Below are positions 1-7,695 of a DNA stretch of 64,000 nt, one piece after another. Position 1 is the first letter of the stretch. The number at the start of each line of letters is the position of its first letter. The notes beneath the pieces were generated by a model. It did not search any database. It was not told the origin of the DNA and saw nothing but the letters and a program-made list of their open reading frames with translations. This DNA is from Catenulispora rubra. GTDB taxonomy: Bacteria; Actinomycetota; Actinomycetes; Streptomycetales; Catenulisporaceae. The stretch lies in NCBI RefSeq assembly GCF_015356825.1, contig NZ_JAACYW010000017.1:16843-80842 (forward strand), written 5' to 3'. A program made the position numbers and the translations under genes.

Positions 1-1
1 C

Positions 2-604
2 GTGGTCGAGAAGGGCGACGAGGGCGTGACCTTCGGCGCGCCGGAGAAGAAGCTGGGCATCAAGGGCTCCCCGACCCGCGAGGTGTACTTCGACAACGTC
101 CGCATCCCCGCCGACCGCATGATCGGCGCCGAGGGCACGGGCTTCGCCACGGCGATGCGCACCCTGGACCACACCCGCGTGACGATCGCGGCGCAGGCGC
201 TCGGGATCGCGCAGGGAGCGCTGGACTACGCGTCGAACTACGTGAAGGAGCGCAAGCAGTTCGGCAAGGCGATCGCCGACTTCCAGGGCATCCAGTTCAT
301 GCTGGCGGACATGGCGATGAAGCTGACCGCGGCACGGCAGCTGACGTACACCGCGGCGGCGAAGTCGGAGCGCGGGGACGGGGACCTGACGTACTTCGGG
401 GCGGCGGCGAAGTGCTTCGCCTCGGACGTGGCGATGGAGGTTACGACCGACGCGGTGCAGTTGTTGGGCGGGTACGGGTACACGAAGGACTATCCGCTGG
501 AGCGGATGATGCGGGATGCGAAGATCACGCAGATTTATGAGGGCACGAACCAGGTGCAGCGGATCGTGATGGCTCGGCAGGTGCTGGGTGGGGTGAGGAT
601 CTGA
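2..604 (+). CDS. Acyl-CoA dehydrogenase, C-terminal part (cut by window edge)
   Basis: FAD flavoenzyme that oxidises an acyl-CoA to the trans-2-enoyl-CoA, passing electrons to electron-transfer flavoprotein. Only the last ~200 residues are in the window; the reading frame is open to the left edge, so the first Met/Val is not a real start. Visible are the end of the beta-barrel domain ([15 protein letters not shown]) and the C-terminal four-helix domain with the family motifs [39 protein letters not shown] and [10 protein letters not shown]; the Glu of YEGT is the usual catalytic base of short/medium-chain members. A strong hairpin follows the stop. Likely general fatty or branched-chain acid catabolism, unrelated to the polyketide cluster. 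The substrate cannot be told from this part. Confidence 0.93.
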   Translation: MVEKGDEGVTFGAPEKKLGIKGSPTREVYFDNVRIPADRMIGAEGTGFATAMRTLDHTRVTIAAQALGIAQGALDYASNYVKERKQFGKAIADFQGIQFMLADMAMKLTAARQLTYTAAAKSERGDGDLTYFGAAAKCFASDVAMEVTTDAVQLLGGYGYTKDYPLERMMRDAKITQIYEGTNQVQRIVMARQVLGGVRI

Positions 605-681
605 TTCGTAGTTCAGGGGCGGTTTCTCGATACGGGCGCGAGGCCCTTGGAAGCCGTCCCTGACGCATCGTCGGGCCGCGC

Positions 682-722
682 AGACGCCCCGGGCCGGCGG
701 CGTGCGCCGCACCGGGGCGTCT
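682..722. terminator. Bidirectional transcription terminator hairpin
   Basis: A perfect 11-bp inverted repeat (AGACGCCCCGG at 682-692, CCGGGGCGTCT at 712-722) encloses a GC-rich loop that can itself pair. It lies between two convergent genes, the acyl-CoA dehydrogenase (+, ends 604) and the small protein gene (-, ends 735), so it can serve both strands. Confidence 0.75.
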
Positions 723-734
723 TCCTCACGGTGG

Positions 735-1178
735 TCAGCTCAGACGCTGAAGGCGCCAGTTCTGGACGTCCTTCTCGGGGTCGAGCCTCATGAGCGCGGT
801 TTCGGCCGGGTAGCTGCGCGCCCTGCCGAGGTCGACGGCGAGCCCGTCCTTGTCCTCGGGCGCCAGCAGCCTGGCGGGGACGGCGATGACGACGTGGTAT
901 TCGTCGAAGCCGGGCCGGAGCTCCCACCGGGTCGGTTGGGCGCCGGAGATGAGTGGCGTCGCCACTCGCGGCCCGCCGGTGTAGGACAGGTACATCCGCA
1001 AGCCCTGGAACGTCGACCAGATCGTGAGGGTGCCGTCGTCCTCGTTCTTGATCTGCCAGACCGGCGGCAGGGAGTAGCCGGTGGAGACGACCACCGGAGA
1101 TTCGGGACTGGGGTCTCGGATTGCCAGGAATCCCATATGGTCATCGAACCGGTAGACGCCGTCGGATGCTTGGGCCAT
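735..1178 (-). CDS. Small hypothetical protein, possibly beta-trefoil
   Basis: A 147-residue protein of unknown function. It has no signal peptide, no membrane segment and no Cys. The sequence has regularly spaced aromatic residues (VWQIKNEDDGTLTIW, TRWELRPGFDEYHVVI, VQNWRLQRL) at roughly 40-50 residue intervals, which hints at a beta-trefoil or similar all-beta fold, as in ricin-like domains or I66-type protease inhibitors; this is a guess from spacing, not a family match. The ATG start is supported by GAGGTAG a few bases upstream. It is downstream of and on the same strand as the LysR gene with a 118-bp gap, so it may have its own promoter. Confidence 0.7.
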   Translation of the reverse strand: MAQASDGVYRFDDHMGFLAIRDPSPESPVVVSTGYSLPPVWQIKNEDDGTLTIWSTFQGLRMYLSYTGGPRVATPLISGAQPTRWELRPGFDEYHVVIAVPARLLAPEDKDGLAVDLGRARSYPAETALMRLDPEKDVQNWRLQRLS

Positions 1179-1296
1179 GGGGCTACCTCATTCTGGAGCA
1201 GGGCGCCGTGGTCGGGGCGCGGTCGGCCGGTCGCCTACCCGAGCGGAACGGACTAAAGCAGAGCTTTGCTATAGGTTCACCCTTTCCGGTTAGTCC

Positions 1297-2268
1297 TTAG
1301 CGGCGGACGACCGTTATAGCGCGCTCCGGGCCGGCGTGTGGACCGCCCGGCTGAGCAGACGGCTGGCGACCGTGTGAGAACCCTGCTTCACCTTCAGCGC
1401 TGCAAGCGATGGTGACCCGCGCGACCTCGCTCACGACCGGGCGGGCGTCCGGTGGCCAGGCGAGCCAGGTGGAGAGTGCGACCCCTGGTTCGGTCAGGGG
1501 GAGCCAGGGCCAGCCTGGGAGTAGGCGGCGGGCGGAGTGTTCGATGAGCAGGACTGCGTCGGCCTTGGTGGCTTCGGCGCAGGCCAGGGCGTGCTCGGAG
1601 AATTGAGCGAACTGCCAGAGGGGGGCTGCGCCGGCGTTGTGGGCGGCGAGGACCAGGCGGTCGTCGACGGTGGGGACCTGGCCTCTGCCGTGGGCCAGGG
1701 TGCGGATGCCGTCGAGGTCGCTGAGGCGGCAGGTCGGCTTGTCGGCGAGGGGGTGGCCGGGGCGGACGGCGATGCCGAACGGGACGTCGAACAGGTGCCT
1801 GCCGTTGAGTTCGGCGCTGGGTTGTTCGCGCACGATGCCCAGGTCGAGGCGGCCTTCGCGGAGCATGTGCAGCTGGTCGGCGCTGCCGGCCTCGGTGAAG
1901 GTGATCGCTGCGTGCGGGACGTCGATCCGCAGGGCGGCCAGTAGGCGGAGCAGCCATTCGGCCGTGAGCCCCTGAGGGATCCCGACGTGCACCGCCTCGC
2001 GCGCCGAGCTGGTCGCGGTGTGGACCATCTCCTTGGTGGCGTCGGCGAGCCGCAGCACGACGAGCGCGTGGTGGCGCAGCGCCACGCCGGCGTCGGTGAC
2101 CTTCGTTCCGCTGGCGCTGCGCTCGAACAGCTGCGCGCCGACTTCGCGTTCGAGGTGCCGGATCTGCCGGCTCAGCGACGGCTGTGTGATGTGCAGCACG
2201 TCGGCCGCGCGGGAGAACGAACCCTCGTCCACGACGGCCGCGAAATACCTGAGATGACGCAGTTCCAC
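1297..2268 (-). CDS. LysR-family transcriptional regulator
   Basis: DNA-binding regulator of 323 residues, within the usual LysR length. The N-terminal winged helix-turn-helix is clear: MELRHLRYFAAVVDEGSFSRAA, then LHITQPSLSRQIRHLEREVG, about residues 1-60. The rest matches a periplasmic-binding-protein-like effector domain with conserved features such as LREGRLDLGIV. The start is GTG with GGGAGGAAAGAGAG just upstream. It is divergent from the FAD oxidoreductase across 135 bp, the typical arrangement in which a LysR protein controls its neighbour and itself. The C-terminal tail (last ~30 residues) is Gly/Arg/Pro-rich and probably disordered. The effector is unknown. Confidence 0.93.
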   Translation of the reverse strand: MELRHLRYFAAVVDEGSFSRAADVLHITQPSLSRQIRHLEREVGAQLFERSASGTKVTDAGVALRHHALVVLRLADATKEMVHTATSSAREAVHVGIPQGLTAEWLLRLLAALRIDVPHAAITFTEAGSADQLHMLREGRLDLGIVREQPSAELNGRHLFDVPFGIAVRPGHPLADKPTCRLSDLDGIRTLAHGRGQVPTVDDRLVLAAHNAGAAPLWQFAQFSEHALACAEATKADAVLLIEHSARRLLPGWPWLPLTEPGVALSTWLAWPPDARPVVSEVARVTIACSAEGEAGFSHGRQPSAQPGGPHAGPERAITVVRR

Positions 2269-2288
2269 GGGGCTCTCTTTCCTCCCGG

Positions 2289-2307
2289 ATATGCCTGTAG
2301 AGCATAT
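2289..2307. promoter_or_regulatory. Candidate LysR operator
   Basis: Perfect 6-bp inverted repeat ATATGC-N7-GCATAT in the divergent LysR / FAD-oxidoreductase promoter region, 20-40 bp upstream of the lysR start. Size and position fit a LysR-type recognition site. It is also AT-rich against a high-GC background. Binding is inferred. Confidence 0.45.
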
Positions 2308-2403
2308 GAGCTCTGATGCGTCGGCATTGGACGGGCCCTGTCAAAGTCGATCTACTAGGCGGACATTGGCCGACGGTCCGTTCCTCGGGGGAAGAGGTTG
2401 TCA

Positions 2404-3645
2404 GTGATTGATCACTATGACGTCATCGTCGCGGGTGGGGGATCCGCGGGGATCGCGGCGGCGATCGGGGCAAGGCGAGCGGGTGCCAGGGTCCTGCTGA
2501 TCGAGCGCGGGGCCTGCCTGGGCGGCGCGGCGACCCTGCGCAATGTGGTGACCTACTGCGGTCTCTACACGCAGGACCTCAAGCAGGTCGTGTTCGGAGT
2601 CGCCGAGGAGATGCTGGCCGGGCTGCGCGAACTCGGTGCGGTGACCGAGCCGCGCAAGCTGATGGCGGTGGCCGTCGTCTTCGATCCCGAGGCGGTCAAA
2701 CGGGTCGCGGACGAGCTCTGTGAGCGCGCGGGAGTGGACGTGCTCCTGCACAGCCACATCTGCGCGGCCGTCCGCGAGGGGGAGCGGATCGTCGGCGTGC
2801 AGGTCACCGACCACTCCGGCATCCACGAGTACTGCGCCGATACGTTCGTCGACGCCACCGGCGAGGCAGACCTGGCTCATCTCGGCGGCGCGGACGTGCG
2901 CTACGGCAACGACGGCAAGGTGCTCAACGGCACCCTCGGCGTGCGGTTCGGGGGCATACCGGCCGACGCGCCGATCACCCGCGCGTCGCTGTCCGCGGCG
3001 CTCCGCGCGGCCAAAGTGGCCGGAACGCCCGGACTGAGCGGGACCACCGGCCTGATAGCGCGGATGCCGGTGTCAGGGGACTTAATCACCTATCTCGCCG
3101 ACGAGGAGTACGACGCGCGCAGCGCCGCGGACACCAGCCGCGCCGAGCGGGGTGGGCGGGGCCAGGCCCAGGCCGTGCTCCAGGTCATCCGGGCCATGCC
3201 TGGGGGAGCTTCGGGGTACATCGTGAGCACCGGGCCCGAGCTGGGCACGCGGGAGTCGCGACACGTGATCGGACTCTCTCAGCTCACTGAGAAGGAGGTG
3301 TTGGAACCCGGACCGACGGGTGACGCCGTGGCGCTGGGCGCATGGCCGATAGAGTCCCATCCCGGTCCCGGTATGCCGGTGGAATGGATGTATCTCGGCG
3401 AGCCGGGGTACTACGGCATCCCCCTGGACGTGCTGCGCAGCCGCAACACGCCGAACCTCTTCGCGGCGGGCCGCACCGTGGACGGCGATCGCGGCGCGGG
3501 CGCCTCGATGCGGGTGATGGGTACGGCCTTCGCGACCGGACAGGCGGCGGGCGTGGCGGCGGCTTTCGCCGTCGGCGGCACGGATATCGAAACGACCACC
3601 GTTCGTCGAGAGCTTGAGCGCCAGGGTGCGTGGCTGCCTGATTGA
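2404..3645 (+). CDS. FAD-dependent oxidoreductase (FAD_oxidored type), TTA-containing
   Basis: Flavoprotein of ~413 residues with an N-terminal Rossmann dinucleotide fold (VIVAGGGSAGIAAAIGARRAG, then an acidic residue in LLIERG) and a C-terminal FAD-contacting segment (LFAAGRTVDGDRGAGASMRVMG, then GQAAGVAAA). This pattern is that of the FAD_oxidored family, which includes xanthan-lyase-associated and sugar/steroid-type dehydrogenases; the substrate is unknown. The sequence before the start, GGGGGAAGAGG, abuts a TTG at 2398 but is about 6 nt from GTG at 2404, so GTG is preferred. Codon 3082-3084 is TTA (Leu in GDLITY), a rare codon in such genomes. The gene is divergent from lysR, its likely regulator. 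It ends 17 bp from the convergent lipoprotein gene with no clear terminator between. Confidence 0.88.
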   Translation: MIDHYDVIVAGGGSAGIAAAIGARRAGARVLLIERGACLGGAATLRNVVTYCGLYTQDLKQVVFGVAEEMLAGLRELGAVTEPRKLMAVAVVFDPEAVKRVADELCERAGVDVLLHSHICAAVREGERIVGVQVTDHSGIHEYCADTFVDATGEADLAHLGGADVRYGNDGKVLNGTLGVRFGGIPADAPITRASLSAALRAAKVAGTPGLSGTTGLIARMPVSGDLITYLADEEYDARSAADTSRAERGGRGQAQAVLQVIRAMPGGASGYIVSTGPELGTRESRHVIGLSQLTEKEVLEPGPTGDAVALGAWPIESHPGPGMPVEWMYLGEPGYYGIPLDVLRSRNTPNLFAAGRTVDGDRGAGASMRVMGTAFATGQAAGVAAAFAVGGTDIETTTVRRELERQGAWLPD

Positions 3646-3662
3646 GGTGCGCCCCGGCCGCC

Positions 3663-4919
3663 TTATTCGAGCGTTGATCCACTGACCGCCGGCTTGCCGG
3701 CTCCCAGGAAGAACACGCCGGGGTAGCCGTCGGTGGAGAACTTGTCGTTGATGTTGGCGGTCAGGGTGGAGTCGCGGATGGTCAGGGTGCCGGTGCGGTT
3801 GTTGCTGACGTAGAAGAGGGCGCCACCGCCCTCGGCGGCGGTGTTGTGGTCGATGCGGCTGCCGGCGATGGTGACGGTGTAGTCGTCGCCGTCGGTGTAG
3901 ATGGCGCCGCCGCTGCCGCCGCCGGGGGTGCCCGGGGCCGCGGGGTTGGCGCCGGTGCCGATGGCCTTGTTGTAGGACATGACGCAGTTGATGACGTCCC
4001 AGGAGACGCCGATGCTGCTCAGGGCGCCGCCGTTGGAGCACACGCCGCCTTGGCCCGGGCTGCCGCCGAAGGTGCTGCCGACGACGTAGACCGGCAGGTT
4101 CTGCCACTGCTCCAAGGCCCGCACCGCAGCGCCGCCGAGGTCGGGGCCGGTGGAATCGCAGCGGTTGTTGATGAAGCGGGCGTCGACGATCGCCAGCCGG
4201 CCACCGTTGGCGAACACCGCGCCGCCCCCGCCGCCATAGGCCTGCTGGCCGGTCGAGTTGCCGTCGGCGAAGGTGATGTTCTGCAGGGTCAGCTGCGGGG
4301 TGGACTGGTTCTGGCAGTGCGACGTCGTCCAGGTCTGCGCCTGGTCGCAGGTGTTCATGTACAGGATGCGCCGCTGACCGCCGCCGCTGAGCGTGACCCT
4401 GCCGCCCCCGTCGAGCACGACGCGCTGGGAGGTGTTGACCACCTTGGCGGTGGCCGACATGGTGATCACCACCGGCGCGGAACCGCACGAGAAGGTGATG
4501 ACCCCGCCCTTCGCGACAGCCGCCACCACGGCAGCCGACGTGCAGCTTGCCGCGCTGCCGTCCCCGACGACGGTGGTCGGGTGCGACGTGTCGACCGCCT
4601 GCGCCGCCGCCGGGACCGGGGCATGGCCGTCGGGGTTGCCGAACGCCGCCGGCGGCGGGACGGCGGTAGTCGCGGCGCCGGCGCTGGACGGGGCGGACTT
4701 GGCGCTCGTCGCCGCCGGCGCGGAGGAAGAGGACGGCGACGCGTGGGGCGTAGTCGCGGCGGCGCCAGATGCGGGGGTGAGCGACGCGGATGTCGCCGAG
4801 TTCGCGGCTTGAGCCGAGGTGGTGGCCGAGGAGCTACAGGCCGCGGTGCCTATCGACACGGCGACGGCGATGGCGGCCAGCGCGTAAGAGGCTCGGAAGG
4901 GTGCTCGCGTGGAGGACAC
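3663..4919 (-). CDS. Secreted lipoprotein with right-handed beta-helix
   Basis: A 418-residue exported protein. The N-terminus has positive residues (R5, R9), a hydrophobic stretch and a lipobox ending GTAAC with the lipidation Cys at ~28, followed by a long Ala/Ser/Thr-rich spacer to ~residue 115 that would hold the domain away from the membrane. The remainder (~120-418) shows turns of a pectate-lyase-like or polymorphic-outer-membrane type beta-helix: repeated N-I-T-F, GGGGGAVFANGG, FINNRCD, MSYNKAIG, IDHNTAAEGGGALF. Such proteins bind or cleave polysaccharides, but no catalytic residues can be assigned. The start is GTG with no strong ribosome site, so it is chosen because it gives a complete signal peptide. 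It is probably outside the polyketide cluster. Confidence 0.82.
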   Translation of the reverse strand: MSSTRAPFRASYALAAIAVAVSIGTAACSSSATTSAQAANSATSASLTPASGAAATTPHASPSSSSAPAATSAKSAPSSAGAATTAVPPPAAFGNPDGHAPVPAAAQAVDTSHPTTVVGDGSAASCTSAAVVAAVAKGGVITFSCGSAPVVITMSATAKVVNTSQRVVLDGGGRVTLSGGGQRRILYMNTCDQAQTWTTSHCQNQSTPQLTLQNITFADGNSTGQQAYGGGGGAVFANGGRLAIVDARFINNRCDSTGPDLGGAAVRALEQWQNLPVYVVGSTFGGSPGQGGVCSNGGALSSIGVSWDVINCVMSYNKAIGTGANPAAPGTPGGGSGGAIYTDGDDYTVTIAGSRIDHNTAAEGGGALFYVSNNRTGTLTIRDSTLTANINDKFSTDGYPGVFFLGAGKPAVSGSTLE

Positions 4920-5007
4920 CAGCAGAGACTAGACCGGCGCGGGGTTCGCAGTCGGCTGATTCGCGAAAGGCTACGGTTCGCTCGCGGTGAGCCGACGCCT
5001 TGTGGCG

Positions 5008-5626
5008 GCAGCGGTTGGTGACGGGCCAGCGCGACCGGCCGCGCGGTTCGTCGGGTCCGACCGGACCATGCGGGGGTTTGGTTCTGGGTCCCTCGCCGCG
5101 TCAGCGGGTGCAGCCAACCTGCCCGGTTTGGCGGTGTCAAGCCGGACGGAGCTGGACCACAGCAGGTGGGGTGCGGCTTGATTCCGCCAGACCGGGCTGG
5201 TTCCGTTTACGGCGATGACGCGGCGAGGGACCCAGAACCTCGGCGACCACAAGCAGCACCGCCGCCGACCAACGCGGCGCAGGCAACAGCGGATAGAAAG
5301 CCGAACAGTCGCGGGCCGCCGCCAAACTGCCGGACGCGCGGGTCGCCCCCTCGTCGAGGAGGCCCGCCAGAGGCCTCAACGCACCCACCAAACGCGGCCG
5401 CCGCCCGCCCGCACGACGCGTGCGCAGTGACTCGGACCCATGCGTGGTCTTGTACGCGAAAACCGTCAGCCGCCAACGCACAGCCGCGGAGACCTGAACC
5501 GCCGCGCGGTCGTGTCCACGAATACCGGCGGCCGCCAGCGCGACATGAGCCGCACAACCGAACTGCGTCCCCCCGCGAGGTCATCCAACCATTGGCGAAG
5601 CCGTCAGAAAACGCCTGTAAACCACA
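5008..5626. repeat. ~619-bp direct repeat, left copy
   Basis: This segment matches 63298-63913 in the same orientation over nearly its full length, with scattered substitutions and a few small indels. It fills most of the space between the lipoprotein start (4919) and the TetR end (5675). The reading frames in it are not conserved between copies: one C-run near 5338-5346 differs in length, shifting the only shared minus-strand frame, so it is most likely non-coding. It contains a long palindrome (5080-5239) and, near its right end, a degenerate internal tandem of about 55-60 bp (from ~5430 and ~5484). Weaker similarity may extend left to ~4985. It could be a remnant mobile element or a dispersed intergenic repeat. 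Confidence 0.9.
5080..5239. repeat. Long imperfect palindrome inside the left direct repeat
   Basis: Two ~65-nt arms, 5080-5144 and 5174-5239, are imperfect reverse complements around a 29-nt loop. The outer part is the strongest (GGTTCTGGGTCCCTCGCC paired with GGCGAGGGACCCAGAACC), then a mismatched stretch, then GCCCGGTTTGGCGG against its near complement and TCAAGCCG against CGGCTTGA. The same structure without any length change is at 63370-63529. It could form a cruciform or a structured RNA, or be paired ends of a small element. Confidence 0.85.
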
Positions 5627-5674
5627 GCCCGACCGCACCTCGCCCGCTGGCTACCGCCACCGCCACCGCCACCG

Positions 5675-6280
5675 TCACCGAACCGCACCCGCGCGAAACG
5701 CCGGCGCCAGCCAGCGGTTGAGCAGCGCCCGCAACCGGTCCTCGTCCTCAGGCGCGTCAGGGTTCTGCAGGAACGAGGTGAGCAGCCGCATGATGACCTC
5801 GGCCAGGTCGTGCAGATCTGCGTCTGTGAATCCGGCGGCGGTCCAGTCGACGGCGAAGCGGCGGAGCATGCGGGCGCCGTAGGCGATGGTGGTGTCGGTG
5901 GTGGCGCCGCGGGCGAAGGCGGTGGAGTCGTCGAGGCGGAGCAGGAGGCTGACGCGGGGTTCGGTCGGGATGGTGCGGGTGCAGAAGAGCATGCCCTCGA
6001 TCACGGCCTCGGCCGGGTCGGTGATGCCCGCCAGGTGCGCGACGAGGCGGTCCACGAAGGCGTCGGCGCCCTGGGCCGCGACCTCGGCGATGATGTCGCT
6101 GACGCGGGCGAAGTGCCGGTACACCGTCTGGCGGGTGACGCCCAGCTCCGTGGCGACGTCGGACAGGGTCGTCTTGGTGACGCCGTACCTGTCGACGCAG
6201 CGCGCGGTCGCGTCGACGATCCGTTGCCGCGCCTCGGCCTCCGACGCCGGGGGCCGGCCGCCCCATCCGTGCTTCGCCAC
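5675..6280 (-). CDS. TetR-family transcriptional regulator
   Basis: A 201-residue regulator. The N-terminal ~60 residues are a TetR helix-turn-helix domain: RQRIVDATARCVDRYG, then TTLSDVATELGVTRQTVYRHF. The C-terminal part is the variable ligand-binding helical domain, with no assignable ligand. It is the last gene of a minus-strand operon: 12 bp after the membrane protein gene, which itself is 33 bp after the FAD monooxygenase gene. The likely operator is the inverted repeat at 9172-9202 at the head of that operon, giving simple autorepression. Its right neighbour downstream is the 619-bp repeat. Confidence 0.93.
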   Translation of the reverse strand: MAKHGWGGRPPASEAEARQRIVDATARCVDRYGVTKTTLSDVATELGVTRQTVYRHFARVSDIIAEVAAQGADAFVDRLVAHLAGITDPAEAVIEGMLFCTRTIPTEPRVSLLLRLDDSTAFARGATTDTTIAYGARMLRRFAVDWTAAGFTDADLHDLAEVIMRLLTSFLQNPDAPEDEDRLRALLNRWLAPAFRAGAVR

Positions 6281-6292
6281 GACCTCAGGACT

Positions 6293-7612
6293 CTACCTGG
6301 TCGCATGACGTGCAGCGAGGATGACGCCGGTGGCCGCAGTCGCGCAGAGGGTGGAGTACCACAGGCTGCCGATCGGTGCGCCTGCCGAGGTGACGCCGTT
6401 GGTTGCGGCGAAGTAGGCGGGCAGTGCGGTCAGCCACAGGGCGGCCAGGGTGGCCAGGTAGATCGGGGGATAGGTGCGGGCGAACAATGTCGCGGGGGCG
6501 GGAGCAGGCGCGGAAGCAGCAGCAGGAGCAGCAGCGGGAGGAGCGGAAGCGGGAACGGGAGCAGGAGCGGGAACGGGAGCGGAAGCGGGAGCGGAAGCGG
6601 GAGCGGAAGCGGGAGCGGAAGCGGGAGCGGAAGCGGGAGCGGAAGCGGAAGCGGAAGCGGGAGCGGAAGCGGAAGCGGAAGCACGAGCGGGAGCGGGAGC
6701 GGGAGAAGCGGGCGCCAGAGCAGCAGGAGCGGGAGCGGGCGCCGGGGCGGTGCGGGGCGCGCGCCAGGAGTCTGCGATCAGGGCGAGGCCGATGATCCAG
6801 ACGGCGGCGAGTTCGATGCCGATGATCGTCTTTTGGATGGTGAGGTGGCTGGGGCCTTGGAAGGCACCCGCAGGTGCGCCGGCGATGAGCATCGCCAGGG
6901 GAGCGAGGGCTCCTGCGACGACGGATCGCCAGGCGATGGCGAGGCTGGTGCTGGGGCTGGTCAGCCTAACGACGAGGTACGTTAGCGCCCCGAAAGACAC
7001 CGAAGCGAACAGGAACATGCTGTTCATCGGCACAGAAGCCAACGCAGGCTGGTTCACCTTGGCGTCGCCGGGATTCCAAGCCCACCACCGCAGCTGCGGA
7101 CCGAGTTGGTCGAAGACCTCGTAGAAAACCTGGCAGACGAACGCCACAGCCAGCGCACCGCCGAGGGCGCCGCGCCGTGCGAACACGCCCAGCGTCCGGA
7201 CCAGCTCGTAGGCGAGCTGTGACAGCGCCGGATAGAAGGCCACGATGTAGAGCGGCAGCCGGTCGTACATGAACTGCACCGTGAACACGTTGTGCGAGAA
7301 GACGAACCCGACCTGCCTGTCGAGCCCGAACCAGCCGGGGAAGTACAACGGCGGTTCGATGACGGCCAGGTAGACCACCGAGGCGAACCACAGCGTGAGG
7401 TTGGCAGGATCCCCATCGTGCCGCCACCGGCGCCACGCGTGCCAGAGCGCGAACACGGCGCCGCCGACGATGAGCAGCTCCAGCACCGGCATGGTGCCGT
7501 TGCTCAGCCTGAACGGGTCGCGGAAGGTCACGATCGCGTTGGCGTGGCGGCAGGAGAAGCCGAGGCCTTCAGCGATGCGCTCGGCGGTCGGATCGCAGGT
7601 CGGGTCCAACAC
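6293..7612 (-). CDS. Polytopic membrane protein with Ala/Pro/Ser-repeat loop
   Basis: A 439-residue integral membrane protein with about eight or nine predicted helices: MPVLELLIVGGAVFALWHAW (~residues 41-60), LWFASVVYLAVIEPPLYF, ALGGALAVAFVCQVFYEVF, SMFLFASVSFGALTYLVV, SVVAGALAPLAMLIAG, TIIGIELAAVWIIGLALIA, then after a long linker YLATLAALWLTALPAYFAA and a last helix near the C-terminus. The linker (~residues 286-377) is almost only Ala, Pro and Ser, encoded by a hexanucleotide repeat. Conserved-looking polar motifs between early helices (YFPGWFG, FSHNVFTVQFMYDRLPLYI, WWAWNPGDAK) suggest a catalytic or ligand-binding membrane domain, but I do not recognise the function. It is co-transcribed with an FAD monooxygenase upstream and a TetR regulator downstream, so it may act on or export that enzyme's product. 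Confidence 0.8.
   Translation of the reverse strand: MLDPTCDPTAERIAEGLGFSCRHANAIVTFRDPFRLSNGTMPVLELLIVGGAVFALWHAWRRWRHDGDPANLTLWFASVVYLAVIEPPLYFPGWFGLDRQVGFVFSHNVFTVQFMYDRLPLYIVAFYPALSQLAYELVRTLGVFARRGALGGALAVAFVCQVFYEVFDQLGPQLRWWAWNPGDAKVNQPALASVPMNSMFLFASVSFGALTYLVVRLTSPSTSLAIAWRSVVAGALAPLAMLIAGAPAGAFQGPSHLTIQKTIIGIELAAVWIIGLALIADSWRAPRTAPAPAPAPAALAPASPAPAPARASASASAPASASASAPASAPASAPASAPASAPASAPVPAPAPVPASAPPAAAPAAASAPAPAPATLFARTYPPIYLATLAALWLTALPAYFAATNGVTSAGAPIGSLWYSTLCATAATGVILAARHATR
6533..6690. repeat. Hexanucleotide repeat (GGAAGC/GGGAGC) inside membrane-protein gene
   Basis: Imperfect tandem 6-mers, alternating GGAAGC and GGGAGC on the plus strand, run for over 150 bp, with looser copies on both sides (about 6480-6757). 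On the coding (minus) strand they give runs of Ala-Ser and Ala-Pro. Because the unit is 6 bp, copy-number change would keep the frame. Confidence 0.9.
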
Positions 7613-7636
7613 AGGTGCCTCCGCTTCTCAGGCCGC

Positions 7637-7695
7637 GTAGGCCGTCTAGGCCTTGTAGGTCGTGTAGGTCGTGTAGGTCGTGCAAGTCGTGTAGT
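7637..7695. repeat. 9-bp period repeat at the 3' end of the monooxygenase gene
   Basis: Degenerate units related to GTAGGTCGT (reverse complement ACGACCTAC) repeat about seven times. On the coding strand they encode the C-terminal Tyr-Thr-Thr tail of the FAD monooxygenase and continue past its stop codon. A similar 9-bp array with core GACCTAC follows the paiB-like gene at ~10792. Confidence 0.8.

Noticed and set aside
3082..4488. Long minus-strand frame across the FAD oxidoreductase and lipoprotein genes
   Set aside because: Overlaps two well-supported genes and is His/Arg-rich shadow sequence.
5137..5481. Possible small protein encoded by the direct repeats (shared GGRRPRLVGALRPLAGLLDEG frame on the minus strand)
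   Set aside because: The two copies agree only up to a length difference in a C-run, then the frames diverge; no ribosome site or known family. Treated as non-coding.
6403..6795. Plus-strand frame encoding Lys/Arg/Glu repeats (KRERKRER)
   Set aside because: Shadow of the hexanucleotide repeat in the minus-strand membrane-protein gene, which has membrane helices, good spacing and operon context.
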